Notes under the pieces: generated by a model | What the model was told of the DNA's origin: nothing | The model's database searches: none | Seen by the model: only the letters and a program-made list of their open reading frames with translations | Part shown: piece after piece, positions 1 to 8,900 of the stretch | Numbering within the stretch: position 1 is the stretch's first letter | Layout of the letters: every line of letters begins with the position of its first letter | Program-made: the position numbers and the translations under genes | Source: JBDROU01 sp043809745 [NCBI: bacterium] | Lineage (GTDB): Bacteria; Elusimicrobiota; JBDRMW01 | Direction of reading: 5' to 3' | DNA: 24,096 nucleotides | NCBI GenBank assembly: GCA_043809745.1 | Contig: JBDROU010000012.1 | Coordinates: 1 to 24,096, forward strand

Positions 1-20
1 CAACCCACAGGGTTGTCCAA

Positions 21-81
21 GCAGTTGTGGGAAGGGTGGATAATCCTGGTGTTTTGGATTATCCATGCTTTCCACAACTGC
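21..81. repeat. Long imperfect inverted repeat (26-bp arms, 9-nt loop) with DnaA-box-like 9-mers
   Basis: The arm at 21-46 pairs with 56-81 except at three positions, leaving a 9-nt loop. Within and just after it are several words close to the DnaA box TTATCCACA: TTATCCACC on the minus strand inside the left arm, TTATCCATG at 59-67, and TTTCCACAA twice (69-77 and 87-95, an 18-nt direct repeat). Nothing here reads as coding. It could be a terminal hairpin of a Y1-type (REP/IS200-like) element, since a Y1 transposase remnant lies at 1647-1913, or a regulatory palindrome. Positions 100-225 hold only T-rich sequence, probably the left part of the insertion sequence. The hairpin is directly visible; any function is guesswork. 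Confidence 0.55.
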
Positions 82-225
82 GGCAGTTTCCACAATTCTC
101 TTCAAATTTATTCCTTACTTTTTTCTTTTTGATCCTTTTTCTTTTTGTGCATTATGTTTAAGAATACCTGCAGAAAAACCATTGCCAGATATTTTTTGCC
201 CACTCAAATCAAAAATATGAACGCC

Positions 226-1536
226 TCATACCCGTGCATCCTTCATTATTCCCACATTAACCGGAATATTTTGCTGTTTGTACGGATTAATCACAAAATG
301 ACGCCAAGGATGATTCTTTGGCATTTTGTATGGCTTCAAAAACTTCTCTTTCTTAACAATCTTTTCCTTCTGCTTCCTTGGTATGCTGTATAGCAAACTA
401 GGGATCTGTTTATATCCTAACCTTTTCCCTTTGTATAGTATGTGTATCTTCCCATCCACTCGCTCTTCAACCATAACTCGCATTGCTTTTGTTTGCCGGA
501 GTACCTGATACATTTTCTTCTCGTGTATAATTGTATAATCATTTCTCAAAGGATGTTCTGTCTTCTTGCTCAACACACTGTTAAGATCTAATCCTTTGGA
601 TATCGGCCTATGTAAATCTCCTTGTTCTATTGCTTTCACACAAAACCGTAAATTAAACCGTGGAAGATAGGAACCCAAAAATGCATTTGCTTCTTCTATA
701 TTCCTAATATTCTCTAACCGCATCTCTTTTATTAACCGGTCTTGAAATGTTCTGAACAATCTCTCAACGCGTCCTTTCGCTTGCGGTGAATGTGCTGTGA
801 TTAATTCTACTCCTAACTCCTTCAATGCTCGACCAAATTGCGTCAGCGCCTCTCGATTCAATAGCTCATCTTCAATGCTCGGCTTCTTCGGTGATTTATA
901 TGTCGTGTGTTTGTCAAAATATACACTCTGTGGAATACCATTCTTTTTTACATATCTCTTAAAACTATCCATCGCTGGTATCGTGCCTTCATATTCATAA
1001 AATCTCGCATATACCCTACTTGTCGCATCATCAATATATCCCAACAGCACCAACTGAGAACCTCTTCCTTCCAACCAATCATGATGTGATCCATCCATCT
1101 GCACCATTTCCCCAAACCGATGTTTCCGCTCTCGCCATCTCCGATGCTTCCGCCCTTTCCGCCGCTTTTCCCATAACCCAGCTTTTATCATCCATAAACG
1201 CAATGTCTCATCACTAATCCTAATTTTATCTATCTCTAAAAGTTTCTCTGCTGCTAACGTCGGCCCAAAATCCCAATATTTCTCTTCATACAACTCTATC
1301 ACATTTGCTTTGAATCCTTCACCATGCGCTCGATTTGACACTCGCCCTCTTAATTTATGTATGACTCCTTTTTCTCCTTCTTCTTTTACTCGCTTCACTA
1401 TCGCTCTTACCTGCCTATCACTTATTTCCAACATCCCTGCAACTTCTCCTTGCGTTATCTTCTTCTCTAAAACATTCTTGATTAAATGGATCTTTCTTAA
1501 CTCCTCCTTGCTCATTATAATATCCTCTCCTGCCAT
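226..1536 (-). CDS. DDE transposase, ISNCY family (IS1202-like group)
   Basis: Cut-and-paste transposase of 436 residues, apparently full length. An N-terminal helix-turn-helix region (about residues 12-60, with the ISDRQVRAIVKR recognition helix) is followed by the GPTLAAEKL segment (91-99) typical of this family. The integrase core has acidic residues at Asp148 (QMDGS), Asp208 (YFDKH) and Glu258 (GRVERLF). A basic C-terminal tail follows. The annotated start has a GGAGG four bases upstream. A second ATG eight codons in (MSKEEL) has its own purine-rich site and may be the true start. No frameshift or stop is seen, so it may be active. Flanking inverted repeats and a target duplication could not be assigned with confidence. 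Family placement is by recognition of the DDE context. Confidence 0.88.
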   Translation of the reverse strand: MAGEDIIMSKEELRKIHLIKNVLEKKITQGEVAGMLEISDRQVRAIVKRVKEEGEKGVIHKLRGRVSNRAHGEGFKANVIELYEEKYWDFGPTLAAEKLLEIDKIRISDETLRLWMIKAGLWEKRRKGRKHRRWRERKHRFGEMVQMDGSHHDWLEGRGSQLVLLGYIDDATSRVYARFYEYEGTIPAMDSFKRYVKKNGIPQSVYFDKHTTYKSPKKPSIEDELLNREALTQFGRALKELGVELITAHSPQAKGRVERLFRTFQDRLIKEMRLENIRNIEEANAFLGSYLPRFNLRFCVKAIEQGDLHRPISKGLDLNSVLSKKTEHPLRNDYTIIHEKKMYQVLRQTKAMRVMVEERVDGKIHILYKGKRLGYKQIPSLLYSIPRKQKEKIVKKEKFLKPYKMPKNHPWRHFVINPYKQQNIPVNVGIMKDARV

Positions 1537-1589
1537 AACACCTCCTTCTAATTTGAGGTATTATAACATCTTAATTTAACCGGAAGTTT

Positions 1590-1622
1590 CTATTTTGGCT
1601 AAATAGGATATTACTATTTTGG
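1590..1622 (-). repeat. Terminal-type repeats upstream of the transposase
   Basis: On the transposase strand the nonamer CCAAAATAG occurs twice, at 1614-1622 and 1590-1598, 24 bp apart. A partly inverted CCTATTTAG lies between them (1599-1607), so CTATTT and AAATAG can pair. Spaced copies of one word at an element end are usual for transposase binding sites. I therefore read this as the right end of the insertion sequence, ending somewhere near 1625-1645. No equivalent copy was found at the left end. A TATAAT-like box near 1558-1563 may be the transposase promoter. Confidence 0.4.
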
Positions 1623-1646
1623 TATTACAATTAAATAATTATGTGA

Positions 1647-1913
1647 TCTCTCCCCAACGAAAGTATTTCACTCGACGAAATAATTGAAATTATAGCAGAT
1701 AAGCACAACATCAATAAAAATGTTAATCGTGTTGCAACAAAATTAAGGGTGCTGTTAGCGTATATTGGTATTGAAAGACTTGGAATGAGCAACACAAATG
1801 TATCACAGATTCTTAACGTGTCTAATAGTTCGGTAAGAAAAATGTTGCAGAGAAATAAAAAGTTATTAGAAAACTACGAGAACAAAACAATTAAAGAGCT
1901 TGCTGAAAATTAG
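1647..1913 (+). pseudogene. C-terminal remnant of a REP-associated Y1 transposase (DnaA-C-like HTH domain)
   Basis: An open frame of 88 codons ends at TAG 1911-1913, has no plausible start, and is closed upstream by a TGA at 1644-1646. Its product contains the pattern ISLDEIIEII, then RVATKLRVLLAYIGIERLGM, then NVSQILNVSNSSVRKMLQR. This is the C-terminal DnaA-domain-IV-like helix-turn-helix that follows the Y1 HUH nuclease domain in many REP-associated tyrosine transposases. The nuclease part is missing. The insertion sequence end abuts the break on the left, and no N-terminal half is visible on the other side of the IS. The original gene was therefore truncated, plausibly by the IS insertion plus a deletion. 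A stand-alone DnaA-like HTH fragment is the alternative. Confidence 0.55.
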
Positions 1914-2269
1914 TAATTGTTCCTATTATCAGCAACGTCTATGAAAAATGACTTGTCAATAATAAAATTAAAAGATCATCGATTTAGGTTTCACTATACT
2001 TCTATCCGTGCTCTTACGGCACATTATAATTGTTCAATGAACATTTACAAACGGATAAAACGCTTGTACAGCAGCGTTCTCGCAAAGTGCTGGGAGCAAT
2101 AGGATTAACTACCGCACAAAAAATATCACCGGCCGCTAAAAAAGCCGCTGATATAGCAGTTTAGAAAAACGGTACCAGCAAGAAATAACGATATTAGAAG
2201 TGAGTTACTCTCTCTGAATAGACAATTGCTAGTCCACCGGAGGGCAGCCATTTTGCATCTTATCGTCCC
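1914..2269. other. Apparently non-coding, probably degraded DNA
   Basis: No gene is supported here. The plus strand has a short open stretch (2030-2164) ending in a plausible protein-like tail rich in Ala, Lys and Ile. It is closed by a TAA just upstream and has no start or ribosome site. It may be the end of a decayed gene that once continued from the transposase remnant. The last 100 bases hold the 3' untranslated region of the minus-strand operon. No clear hairpin-plus-U-run terminator was seen after the stop at 2270. Confidence 0.4.
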
Positions 2270-3169
2270 CTAACGTTGGATGATGAATTTTGTGATGTCT
2301 CCTCTTTTGCCCTGATCAATTCTGTCTATCCGGTATTTTACATCCTCAGGCATTAGAAGCATCTCTTTGGCAACATAATCTACCAGCTTTTCACGTCTTT
2401 CTTTGACCAATTCATTTAATGGATCTTTTACATACATGTATATGTTGAATGGGTATTTAGAATTTACTCTTAATACATCAAGTATCTTTTCAAGCACAAG
2501 TTTAGAATCAGGATTAAAACCGGAAGCTTCTTCTGCAAACAGATGTTTGTTTGATACCTCCATAATTGTATGCTTCTTTTCTTTATATATTACCGCGTCT
2601 ACCTTAAACACCTTGCCAAAAGTAGTATGAGGGTTTTTTAAGTTATCGTACACAACAAACTTGTAAGAATAAAGCGCATCAACCTTAAGCATCTGATTTC
2701 TTGAATTCCTGCCATCCCAGCAAATCTCTTGAACTGGATTGCCCTTCCCTTTAATAATATTAACGATATTTCCTTTGTCATCATTAATTACAAGCTGCCA
2801 ATTTCTTACCGGCACATCAGCCATGTCAGGATAGAAACTCACTAATGGCGCCTGAGGTATATCCGGTATAAAAGGTTTTGCAGTTTGGCTGCTTGTCTGG
2901 TAATTCAGTTCTTTATACTCTTCTTCTGAAGGGGATTCCTTGCCCTGCTGCAGCAACCCTTCAGTCTTATCGGTCACGGAATCAACAATGTCCGGTATGT
3001 ATATTTTTATCTCCGGCAAGAACTTTTTGATTTTTACCTTATCTTTTGCTTCCCCTTTAATCTGCACATCATCGACCTGCTGAGCCTCTCCTTCTCTTTC
3101 CTTCGCAAAACAATAAATACTGACAGTCAAAATCGCCAGAGCTAAAAGAATATTTTTGCATTTGCTCAT
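2270..3169 (-). CDS. Periplasmic protein with FlgD-type Ig module and degenerate OmpA-like C-terminus
   Basis: This 299-residue protein has an N-terminal signal peptide (hydrophobic residues 7-20, likely cut after CFA at 20-22) and a charged, Pro-containing linker. Residues 121-190 form a FlgD-Ig-like module (pattern NWQLVINDDKGN, ICWDGRN, YSYKFVVYDN). The C-terminal segment (207-289) follows the OmpA/Pal pattern: HLFAEEASGFNPDSKLVLEKI, then KERREKLVDYV, then YRIDRID. The usual GHTD and NxxLSxxRA positions are altered, so peptidoglycan binding is uncertain. It is the last gene of the TPR-ExbB-ExbD-ExbD-TonB cluster, a position where Tol systems have Pal. A good GGAGGAG lies 8 bases before the ATG. 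I infer an envelope-anchoring partner of the motor; the exact role is unknown. Confidence 0.7.
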   Translation of the reverse strand: MSKCKNILLALAILTVSIYCFAKEREGEAQQVDDVQIKGEAKDKVKIKKFLPEIKIYIPDIVDSVTDKTEGLLQQGKESPSEEEYKELNYQTSSQTAKPFIPDIPQAPLVSFYPDMADVPVRNWQLVINDDKGNIVNIIKGKGNPVQEICWDGRNSRNQMLKVDALYSYKFVVYDNLKNPHTTFGKVFKVDAVIYKEKKHTIMEVSNKHLFAEEASGFNPDSKLVLEKILDVLRVNSKYPFNIYMYVKDPLNELVKERREKLVDYVAKEMLLMPEDVKYRIDRIDQGKRGDITKFIIQR

Positions 3170-3227
3170 TTTATAAACTCCTCCATAAATTATTTGGGTT
3201 TGTTTAAAAACTCTTTCTTAAACATCC

Positions 3228-4463
3228 CTATCTAATATCAAACCTAAAGGTTATCACACCCCACTGCACCTTTCCGTAATCCTTGGCAGGCAACGGCGCG
3301 AACAACCACTCCAGCATAACATCAGAAACAAGTTTATCCAGCTTCGGATACCCGGATGTCTTTTGCACCACAACTGTATTTTTGACCTTCCCATCTGAAA
3401 GAACTTCTATATAAAGGCTTACGGTTGCTTGAATCCCTTCCTTTTGGGCCCAATCAGGTATTGGAGGAATCTTTTTCCTCAATATTGTTCTACCGGCTAA
3501 CTGACCTGTTAACTCGAATAACACCCTTTTGTCAGAACCTGAATCATTACTGCCCGAAGAACCTGTTGAAATAGTCTGTCCGCTGCCTGATCCCCTGGAA
3601 AGATCGCCAATGCCGCCTGCTGGGGAGCTATATCCTGTATCCTTATAGCCGTACCCTTCCCTGCCTGACCCCTGCCCGCCTGCCCCGGCCAGATCTCCTC
3701 CTCCGTGAGAGACTTTTGATAATCTGGTTTCAAGTGTCCCCGTACCTGACAAACCTGAAAGATCACCCTTATCGCTTAAAGACCCTTCTTCATCTACTCC
3801 CTGCAAACCGCTCCCGTTGACTCTGCTTGAGAGGTCTTTAACCGACTTACTTGTGTTGCTGGCAGTTGGTATGTAAATCTTGTCAGAGGCCAGCGTATGT
3901 CCGCTTTTTTCGGCTGTAGCTACTTCAAAAGGCACGTGTTTTTTAGCTATCTTATAACTCTTATCCTCCAGCTTTTCCTGCGCATTAACTGCAGGTAATG
4001 AACGGGATGTGCTTATATTGGGTCCTTTGCTATCCACCAGACTTTGCTGCTTTTTGCTGATCTTATTTACATCTATAGAAGTATCCTTAAATGTTTCGCT
4101 CTTATCCTTCAATCTCGGTTCTGATGCAGTTTTTTGCTGAAGCCTTTTTGTATCTATCTTTTCTATTTTCGTGGTTCCCAACAGTTTATCTTCCTCTGGA
4201 GAGGCTTGTTTCGGGAGTCTTTTTTGACCTAACCCAAGAATATTTTTTATTTTACCAATAAATGTTCTTTTTTTCTGAGCTGGCGAACCTCTCCTTTGAG
4301 CCAATCCTATACTTGGATCTTTCTCCAAATAATTTATATCGATTATTGGATTCATCTCCATATTCGGGATCTTAAACTCGCTTGCTTTCCAGAGAAAAAG
4401 AAGCGAATGGATCCCCATCGCAATCAAAAAACAATTAGTCTCTCTTCGACTCATTCCTAACAT
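3228..4463 (-). CDS. TonB/TolA-like energy-transducing protein
   Basis: Cytoplasmic-membrane-anchored periplasmic protein of 411 residues that would carry force from the ExbB/ExbD motor to an outer-membrane partner. It has one N-terminal membrane segment (about residues 11-26). A long polar linker rich in Lys and Ser turns into a Gly/Ser-rich stretch (about 215-315). The C-terminal TonB domain (333-411) shows TVSLYIEVLSDGKVKNTVVV, SGYPKLDKLV and the final WGVITFRFDIR strand. The linker is not the Pro-Glu/Pro-Lys type of enteric TonB. It starts one base after the stop of the second ExbD, so translation is probably coupled. The substrate or receptor cannot be told from sequence: no TonB-dependent receptor is encoded nearby, and a TolA-like job with the OmpA-like neighbour is at least as likely. 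Confidence 0.85.
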   Translation of the reverse strand: MLGMSRRETNCFLIAMGIHSLLFLWKASEFKIPNMEMNPIIDINYLEKDPSIGLAQRRGSPAQKKRTFIGKIKNILGLGQKRLPKQASPEEDKLLGTTKIEKIDTKRLQQKTASEPRLKDKSETFKDTSIDVNKISKKQQSLVDSKGPNISTSRSLPAVNAQEKLEDKSYKIAKKHVPFEVATAEKSGHTLASDKIYIPTASNTSKSVKDLSSRVNGSGLQGVDEEGSLSDKGDLSGLSGTGTLETRLSKVSHGGGDLAGAGGQGSGREGYGYKDTGYSSPAGGIGDLSRGSGSGQTISTGSSGSNDSGSDKRVLFELTGQLAGRTILRKKIPPIPDWAQKEGIQATVSLYIEVLSDGKVKNTVVVQKTSGYPKLDKLVSDVMLEWLFAPLPAKDYGKVQWGVITFRFDIR

Positions 4464-4464
4464 A

Positions 4465-4884
4465 TTATTTTTCCATCCTAACTATTTGCTTTGTTGCCAC
4501 TGATATCCTTCCCGGCCCAATCTTATTCTTTATAATATTTATAAGTTCTTCAACATCCCCGTAATAACAATCCTTGTCCGCTCTTACTATTACAACAGCA
4601 TTCTTGTCTTTTCTCACCAGATTTTTTAGTACCGGAACTAAAGTCTGCAGAGTAACCGGTTCAGAATTCACCGCCATCCTGCCGTCAACGGCCAGGCTAA
4701 CAGCAATATTCCTTTCTTTTGTTTCCTCAGTAACGGCCTCAGGCAAATTTACCGGGATATTAGTTGGCATATCAAGTAAAGGAGCGGTCATTAATAAAAC
4801 CAAGACAAGAACAAGAGCCACATTAATTACCGGTGCAATGTTGATTCCCGTTATAGACTGACCCGATTCTTTTATTTTCTTCAT
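4465..4884 (-). CDS. ExbD/TolR-family protein lacking the membrane aspartate
   Basis: Second of two ExbD/TolR-type proteins, 139 residues: a short cytoplasmic N-terminus, one membrane helix (about 15-37) and a periplasmic domain ending in VIVRADKDCYYGDVEELINI, the usual ExbD/TolR fold signature. The proton-path aspartate normally found in the N-I-x-P-x-x-D motif is replaced by asparagine: the sequence reads INIAPVINVAL, Asn21, encoded by AAT. The other ExbD of this operon keeps the Asp. The ATG overlaps the stop of that gene (4881-4884, ATGA). Likely a structural or regulatory partner in a mixed ExbD dimer. The family assignment is firm; the meaning of the substitution is inference. Confidence 0.88.
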   Translation of the reverse strand: MKKIKESGQSITGINIAPVINVALVLVLVLLMTAPLLDMPTNIPVNLPEAVTEETKERNIAVSLAVDGRMAVNSEPVTLQTLVPVLKNLVRKDKNAVVIVRADKDCYYGDVEELINIIKNKIGPGRISVATKQIVRMEK

Positions 4885-5303
4885 CCACTCTTCCTTTTTA
4901 ATAAAGATAATTTTTGAGCTCCTGCCTGCTTGGATATATCCAGTATCTTAACCATTTCACCGTGCAGCACCTTTTGCTGAACGGTAACCAGAACAGTCTT
5001 GTCCTTTTTTCTGGATAATTCACCCCTTAATTTAAGAAAGAAATCTTCCTCGCCCTTCATCTTATTGTCGTTCAAATAAATCCCGCTCAACCTTAAATCT
5101 ACATATAACGGTTTTTCTTTTAACTCATTCTGAACCTTGCTCTGCACCGCCTGAGAAGCCATTACATTGATCATAGACTGCACGATCATAGGGCTTATAA
5201 GCATCAACATAATGAGCAGAGTTAAAGAAAGGTCCGTTAAAGGCGTAATGTTAATATCCGATAACTCTTCATCGCTGCCTTTTTCAGGCGTGAACTTTTT
5301 CAT
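4881..5303 (-). CDS. ExbD/TolR-family motor protein
   Basis: Stator component of a proton-driven ExbB/ExbD (TolQ/TolR) motor, 140 residues. The N-terminus reads DINITPLTDLSLTLLIMLML, with the conserved membrane aspartate at Asp24 that carries protons in this family. One transmembrane helix (about 22-42) is followed by a periplasmic domain with a short strand pattern (LYVDLRLSGIYLND) and the C-terminal helix region. It starts on the stop codon of ExbB (shared A in TAATG) and its own stop overlaps the next ExbD by four bases. The tight coupling means the three motor proteins are made together. Two different ExbD proteins in tandem are also known from AglQRS-type gliding motors and some Tol-like clusters. 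Confidence 0.9.
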   Translation of the reverse strand: MKKFTPEKGSDEELSDINITPLTDLSLTLLIMLMLISPMIVQSMINVMASQAVQSKVQNELKEKPLYVDLRLSGIYLNDNKMKGEEDFFLKLRGELSRKKDKTVLVTVQQKVLHGEMVKILDISKQAGAQKLSLLKRKSG

Positions 5304-5929
5304 TATCTCTTTCCTCTTTCAAACATATAAATCACAAGTTCCTGGCTTCGTGCATTTATTCCTACAATCAGCGACCTAAGCTTAAATGTAAAGTAGTTGT
5401 AGATGACTGCAGCGGGCACCGCCACACATATCCCTGCGATAGTAGTAAGCAGCGCGGCAGATACACCGGCAGCTACAATGGTAGGCCCTCCGGAACCCGC
5501 TAAAGCTAAATCATGGAAGGCTCTGTATATACCAAGCACCGTTCCCAGAAGCCCGAGCAATGGTGAAACAAAGCTCAATGTTCCGAAAATACCTAAACGT
5601 TTTCGGAATAATTCTTGAACCTCTTCTTTTTGAACAGTCATTGAATCTTCTACATCAGCCCTGCTCAAATGCGCTTTTTCTAATCCGGCAAGAAATATCC
5701 TTGAATAAGGGCTGTCATTATTGGAACAAACAGAAATGGCATCCTGGATCTTCCCGTCACGAACCAGTGGAATTAATTTCTTCCATAATGATTTTGGGAA
5801 TCTGCTATTCGCAGCAAAATAAATAAAGCGTTCCAGGCCAAACCAAACAACACCAACTGAACAAACAAGCAGTATCCCCATAATAATCGGACTCGACATA
5901 AAAAAAGCCTTAAACCCGAGATTAATCAT
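5303..5929 (-). CDS. ExbB/TolQ/MotA-family proton channel protein
   Basis: Inner-membrane motor protein of 208 residues with three predicted membrane segments (about 13-33, 108-132 and 150-176) and a cytoplasmic domain between the first two. The signature FGTLSFVSPLLGLLGTVLGI followed by the helix GGPTIVAAGVSAALLTTIAGI is characteristic of the MotA/TolQ/ExbB proton-channel family (PF01618). It forms the channel together with the two ExbD proteins downstream. Its start overlaps the stop of the TPR gene by four bases (5926-5929). Whether it should be named ExbB or TolQ cannot be decided: the neighbourhood (TPR protein, TonB/TolA-like, OmpA-like) resembles a Tol-Pal layout. Confidence 0.92.
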   Translation of the reverse strand: MINLGFKAFFMSSPIIMGILLVCSVGVVWFGLERFIYFAANSRFPKSLWKKLIPLVRDGKIQDAISVCSNNDSPYSRIFLAGLEKAHLSRADVEDSMTVQKEEVQELFRKRLGIFGTLSFVSPLLGLLGTVLGIYRAFHDLALAGSGGPTIVAAGVSAALLTTIAGICVAVPAAVIYNYFTFKLRSLIVGINARSQELVIYMFERGKR

Positions 5930-8900
5930 TTACTTCCTCCTTGTAAAATTTTTATTTTTTCTCTTGCGAGACTTGACCATTCTGGATTAGTACTGTTGGA
6001 TGAGATGTCTTTGAAAATTCTAAGGCTATCATTTATTTGGCCTCTAACCTCATATATCTCACCCAGTATCAGAAGTCCGGCAAGCCTGAACTGATTGTTC
6101 TTAGGTGAGAACGAAGCCAAACGCTCATATGTCCTGATAGCCTCCTCATCAGCCTTCATCTTTGTATAGCATCTGGCAATAGAAAACACCGCTTCGAAAG
6201 TCTCGGGCGCTGGAGGTTCAATTTTTTTATAAGCTTCTATCGCCTGCAAATAATTTTCTATTTCCTCATTAAGACCGCCTATCTGCAGATATATAAATTG
6301 TTGCTTGGGGTCATCCGGATAGCGCCTTAAGAATGTTTTATAGCTTTCTATAGATTGGTGAAACTGATTTGCTTTTCTATAGCACAAAGGAATATTCAAA
6401 GTCGCATCCCTGACCTGTCCGTCTGAAGGATTATTCTCTATAAATTCATTGAAAGCAACCGCCGCCTGTATATAATCCTTTAAGTTAAACATACTTACAG
6501 CATACTTAAATCTGGACTGCCCAACCAGTTTATCATCAGGATAATTTTGTATAAAGTTTTTATAATTATTCATAGCCGCTTCGTACTCGCCGGACATAAA
6601 ATAAGATTCTGCCTTATAATAAAAGGCCTGCTGGGCTTGACTTGACTCCGGAAAATCTAAAATAATTTTCTCGAAATATTCCAATGCCTTATCATATTTC
6701 TTCTGATTAAAAGCCTCGGCCCCCAGCTCCCAGAAGATATCAGAGGTAAATTTGCTCTTAGGGAAAGCTTCTGTCATGCGCAGGAGCTCTTTAGGTGTTT
6801 TGCCCAAACGGTAAAAGCTCATCTGCAAAAGTTCTTTTACCTCGTCGATCTTTTCATCTTTCGGATATGTATCAATATAATATTTATATCCCGCAATTGC
6901 TTCTTTTATCCTACCCTGGTTGTAGTAACATTGATTAATCTGGAGGTATGCATTCCTCACAATACTATCATCTGGGTATTTGTCAATTACTTTCTGATAA
7001 TATTTTATTGCATCCGCATACCTTCCCAGCCCAAAATAAGTTTTTCCTACTTTCATTAAGCTCTCAGCGGCTAAAGAACTACTTGGATGAGCGGTTGCCA
7101 GTTTATCCCACTTCTTTATAGCTTCTGAAAAATATTCAAGCCTGTATAAAGCAATACCTTGCTGGAAGAGCGCTTTATCTACTTGATGGTGATCAGGGTA
7201 TTTTGTAATAAACTCATCATAGTAACCGACCGCTTTCTCATACTCACGGTTATTAAATAGCACATCAGCGGTATCCAGAACCAGTGATTTACTGACCTCT
7301 CCCTTAGCCATCTCTTGCGACTTCTCCATAGCTCTCATCTGATAATCCTGAGCTCTGTCAAAATCACCCTCTTCAGCATAACAAGCCGCAACGCCCTGCA
7401 ATGCATTCGGATACAACTCACTCTGTTTATAATTATTCAATATATTTTCATATACCATCCTGGCAGATTCATATTCTTCAAGCTTATAGTAACCTTCGGC
7501 AACCCAGAAATAAGTCCTGGCGTACCACTCACTCCCGGAAGTTGGCGACATTTTTAATGTTTGATAAATATTCGTAACCAGCTCCCCATAAAATTCCTGC
7601 TGGTAGTAGCTAAGCGCAAACAGATACAAAGCTTTCTCAAAATAGATCGATTCAGGGAACCTGTCTAACACCTTTTGATACTCAACTCCGGCTTCCTCAT
7701 ACTTCTTTAATGAATGGTAAGACAAACCCTTTAACAGATATGTTTTTGCGGCAAGATCTCCCCATTGATATTCCTTAATGAAGGAATCAGCCCGATTTAT
7801 AGCTTCCTCAAACTGACCCTGAACGGCCAAACACCAAACAATTTTATAGGCTGCATCCATAGCGTAAGCACTTACGTTCTGGACTTTTGCATAATTCCCT
7901 ATCGCAGTACCCAGCTCATTCTGTCTAAGTGCTATCTCAGAAAGCAAATAAATACTGGCCGGATGAGATATATTATGAGGATACTGCTTCACCAGCTGAT
8001 CCCATTTTAAACCCGCTTCTTGAAATCTGCCGGTTAAGAAGTTTACACAACCCATTCTAAACAGAGCATAAGGCCTCAGACTGCTGTCTAGATGTTTATC
8101 ATATACATTCTTAAACGCACTGTAAGCAAGCGGGAATTCCTTTGATTGAAAATAAGCCTCGCCCATTTGATATGTTGCTTTATCCGCAAAATGACCGGAC
8201 GGATCTGCTTCTAATACTTCCTTAAATAGCTGTGATGCGCTTATAACCTGGTTTAGCAACCTGTGGCATACGCCTTTATAGTAAGCGCAGGCGATATCTT
8301 GAGGACAGCGCGCAAATATCTCGAGCGCTTTTTTTGTTTCTCCATTTTTAAGATATATCAAACCAAAAGGCAGTACAATCTTGGACAGTGCTTGATATTT
8401 CGGATAGTTCTGCAAAAGCAGCATAAAAGTATCCTGCGATTTTTCATACTCACCCATAGAGAACTGGGCTTGAGCTATACCATAAAAAGCCTCAGGCCTT
8501 AAAGAAGCATTTTGCTGATTCCTGACCCAATCAAAATGATCTATAGCGGCAAGATATTTGTTTAGTTTTAGTTCGCACTCACCTAACCTAAAGCGAGCGC
8601 TGATAACTAAATCCTTTCTGCCGGCATTACGCAATAAAAAATCCCTATATCCTTTACCCGCAAATGAATATTTTTCTTGAGCAAAATAACATTCTGCAAG
8701 CATGTATTCTGCATCCGGCCTTTTCTTATCTTTTGAAAAATGTTTGCAGAACAATTCATATTCTTTAAGCGCCTTATCATAATTCCCGGACCTGAAAGAG
8801 GTTGAGGCAATCCCAAATTGCTCTTTTGGATCTTCACTTAGCGCAAACAATAAATTTGGCAAACCTGTGAATCCGCAAAGCAAAGCAGCCATAATAAAGG

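Noticed and set aside
1-144. Replication origin suggested by DnaA-box-like words
   Set aside because: No perfect box, no dnaA/dnaN or parAB genes, no AT-rich unwinding array; the surroundings are mobile-element debris.
93-1632. ACAATT on both sides of the transposase as a target-site duplication
   Set aside because: The sequences next to the two copies do not form inverted repeats, and a 6-mer this AT-rich is expected by chance.
2030-2164. Short plus-strand open stretch with a protein-like Ala/Lys-rich end
   Set aside because: No start, a stop codon immediately upstream and no family match. At most a relic.
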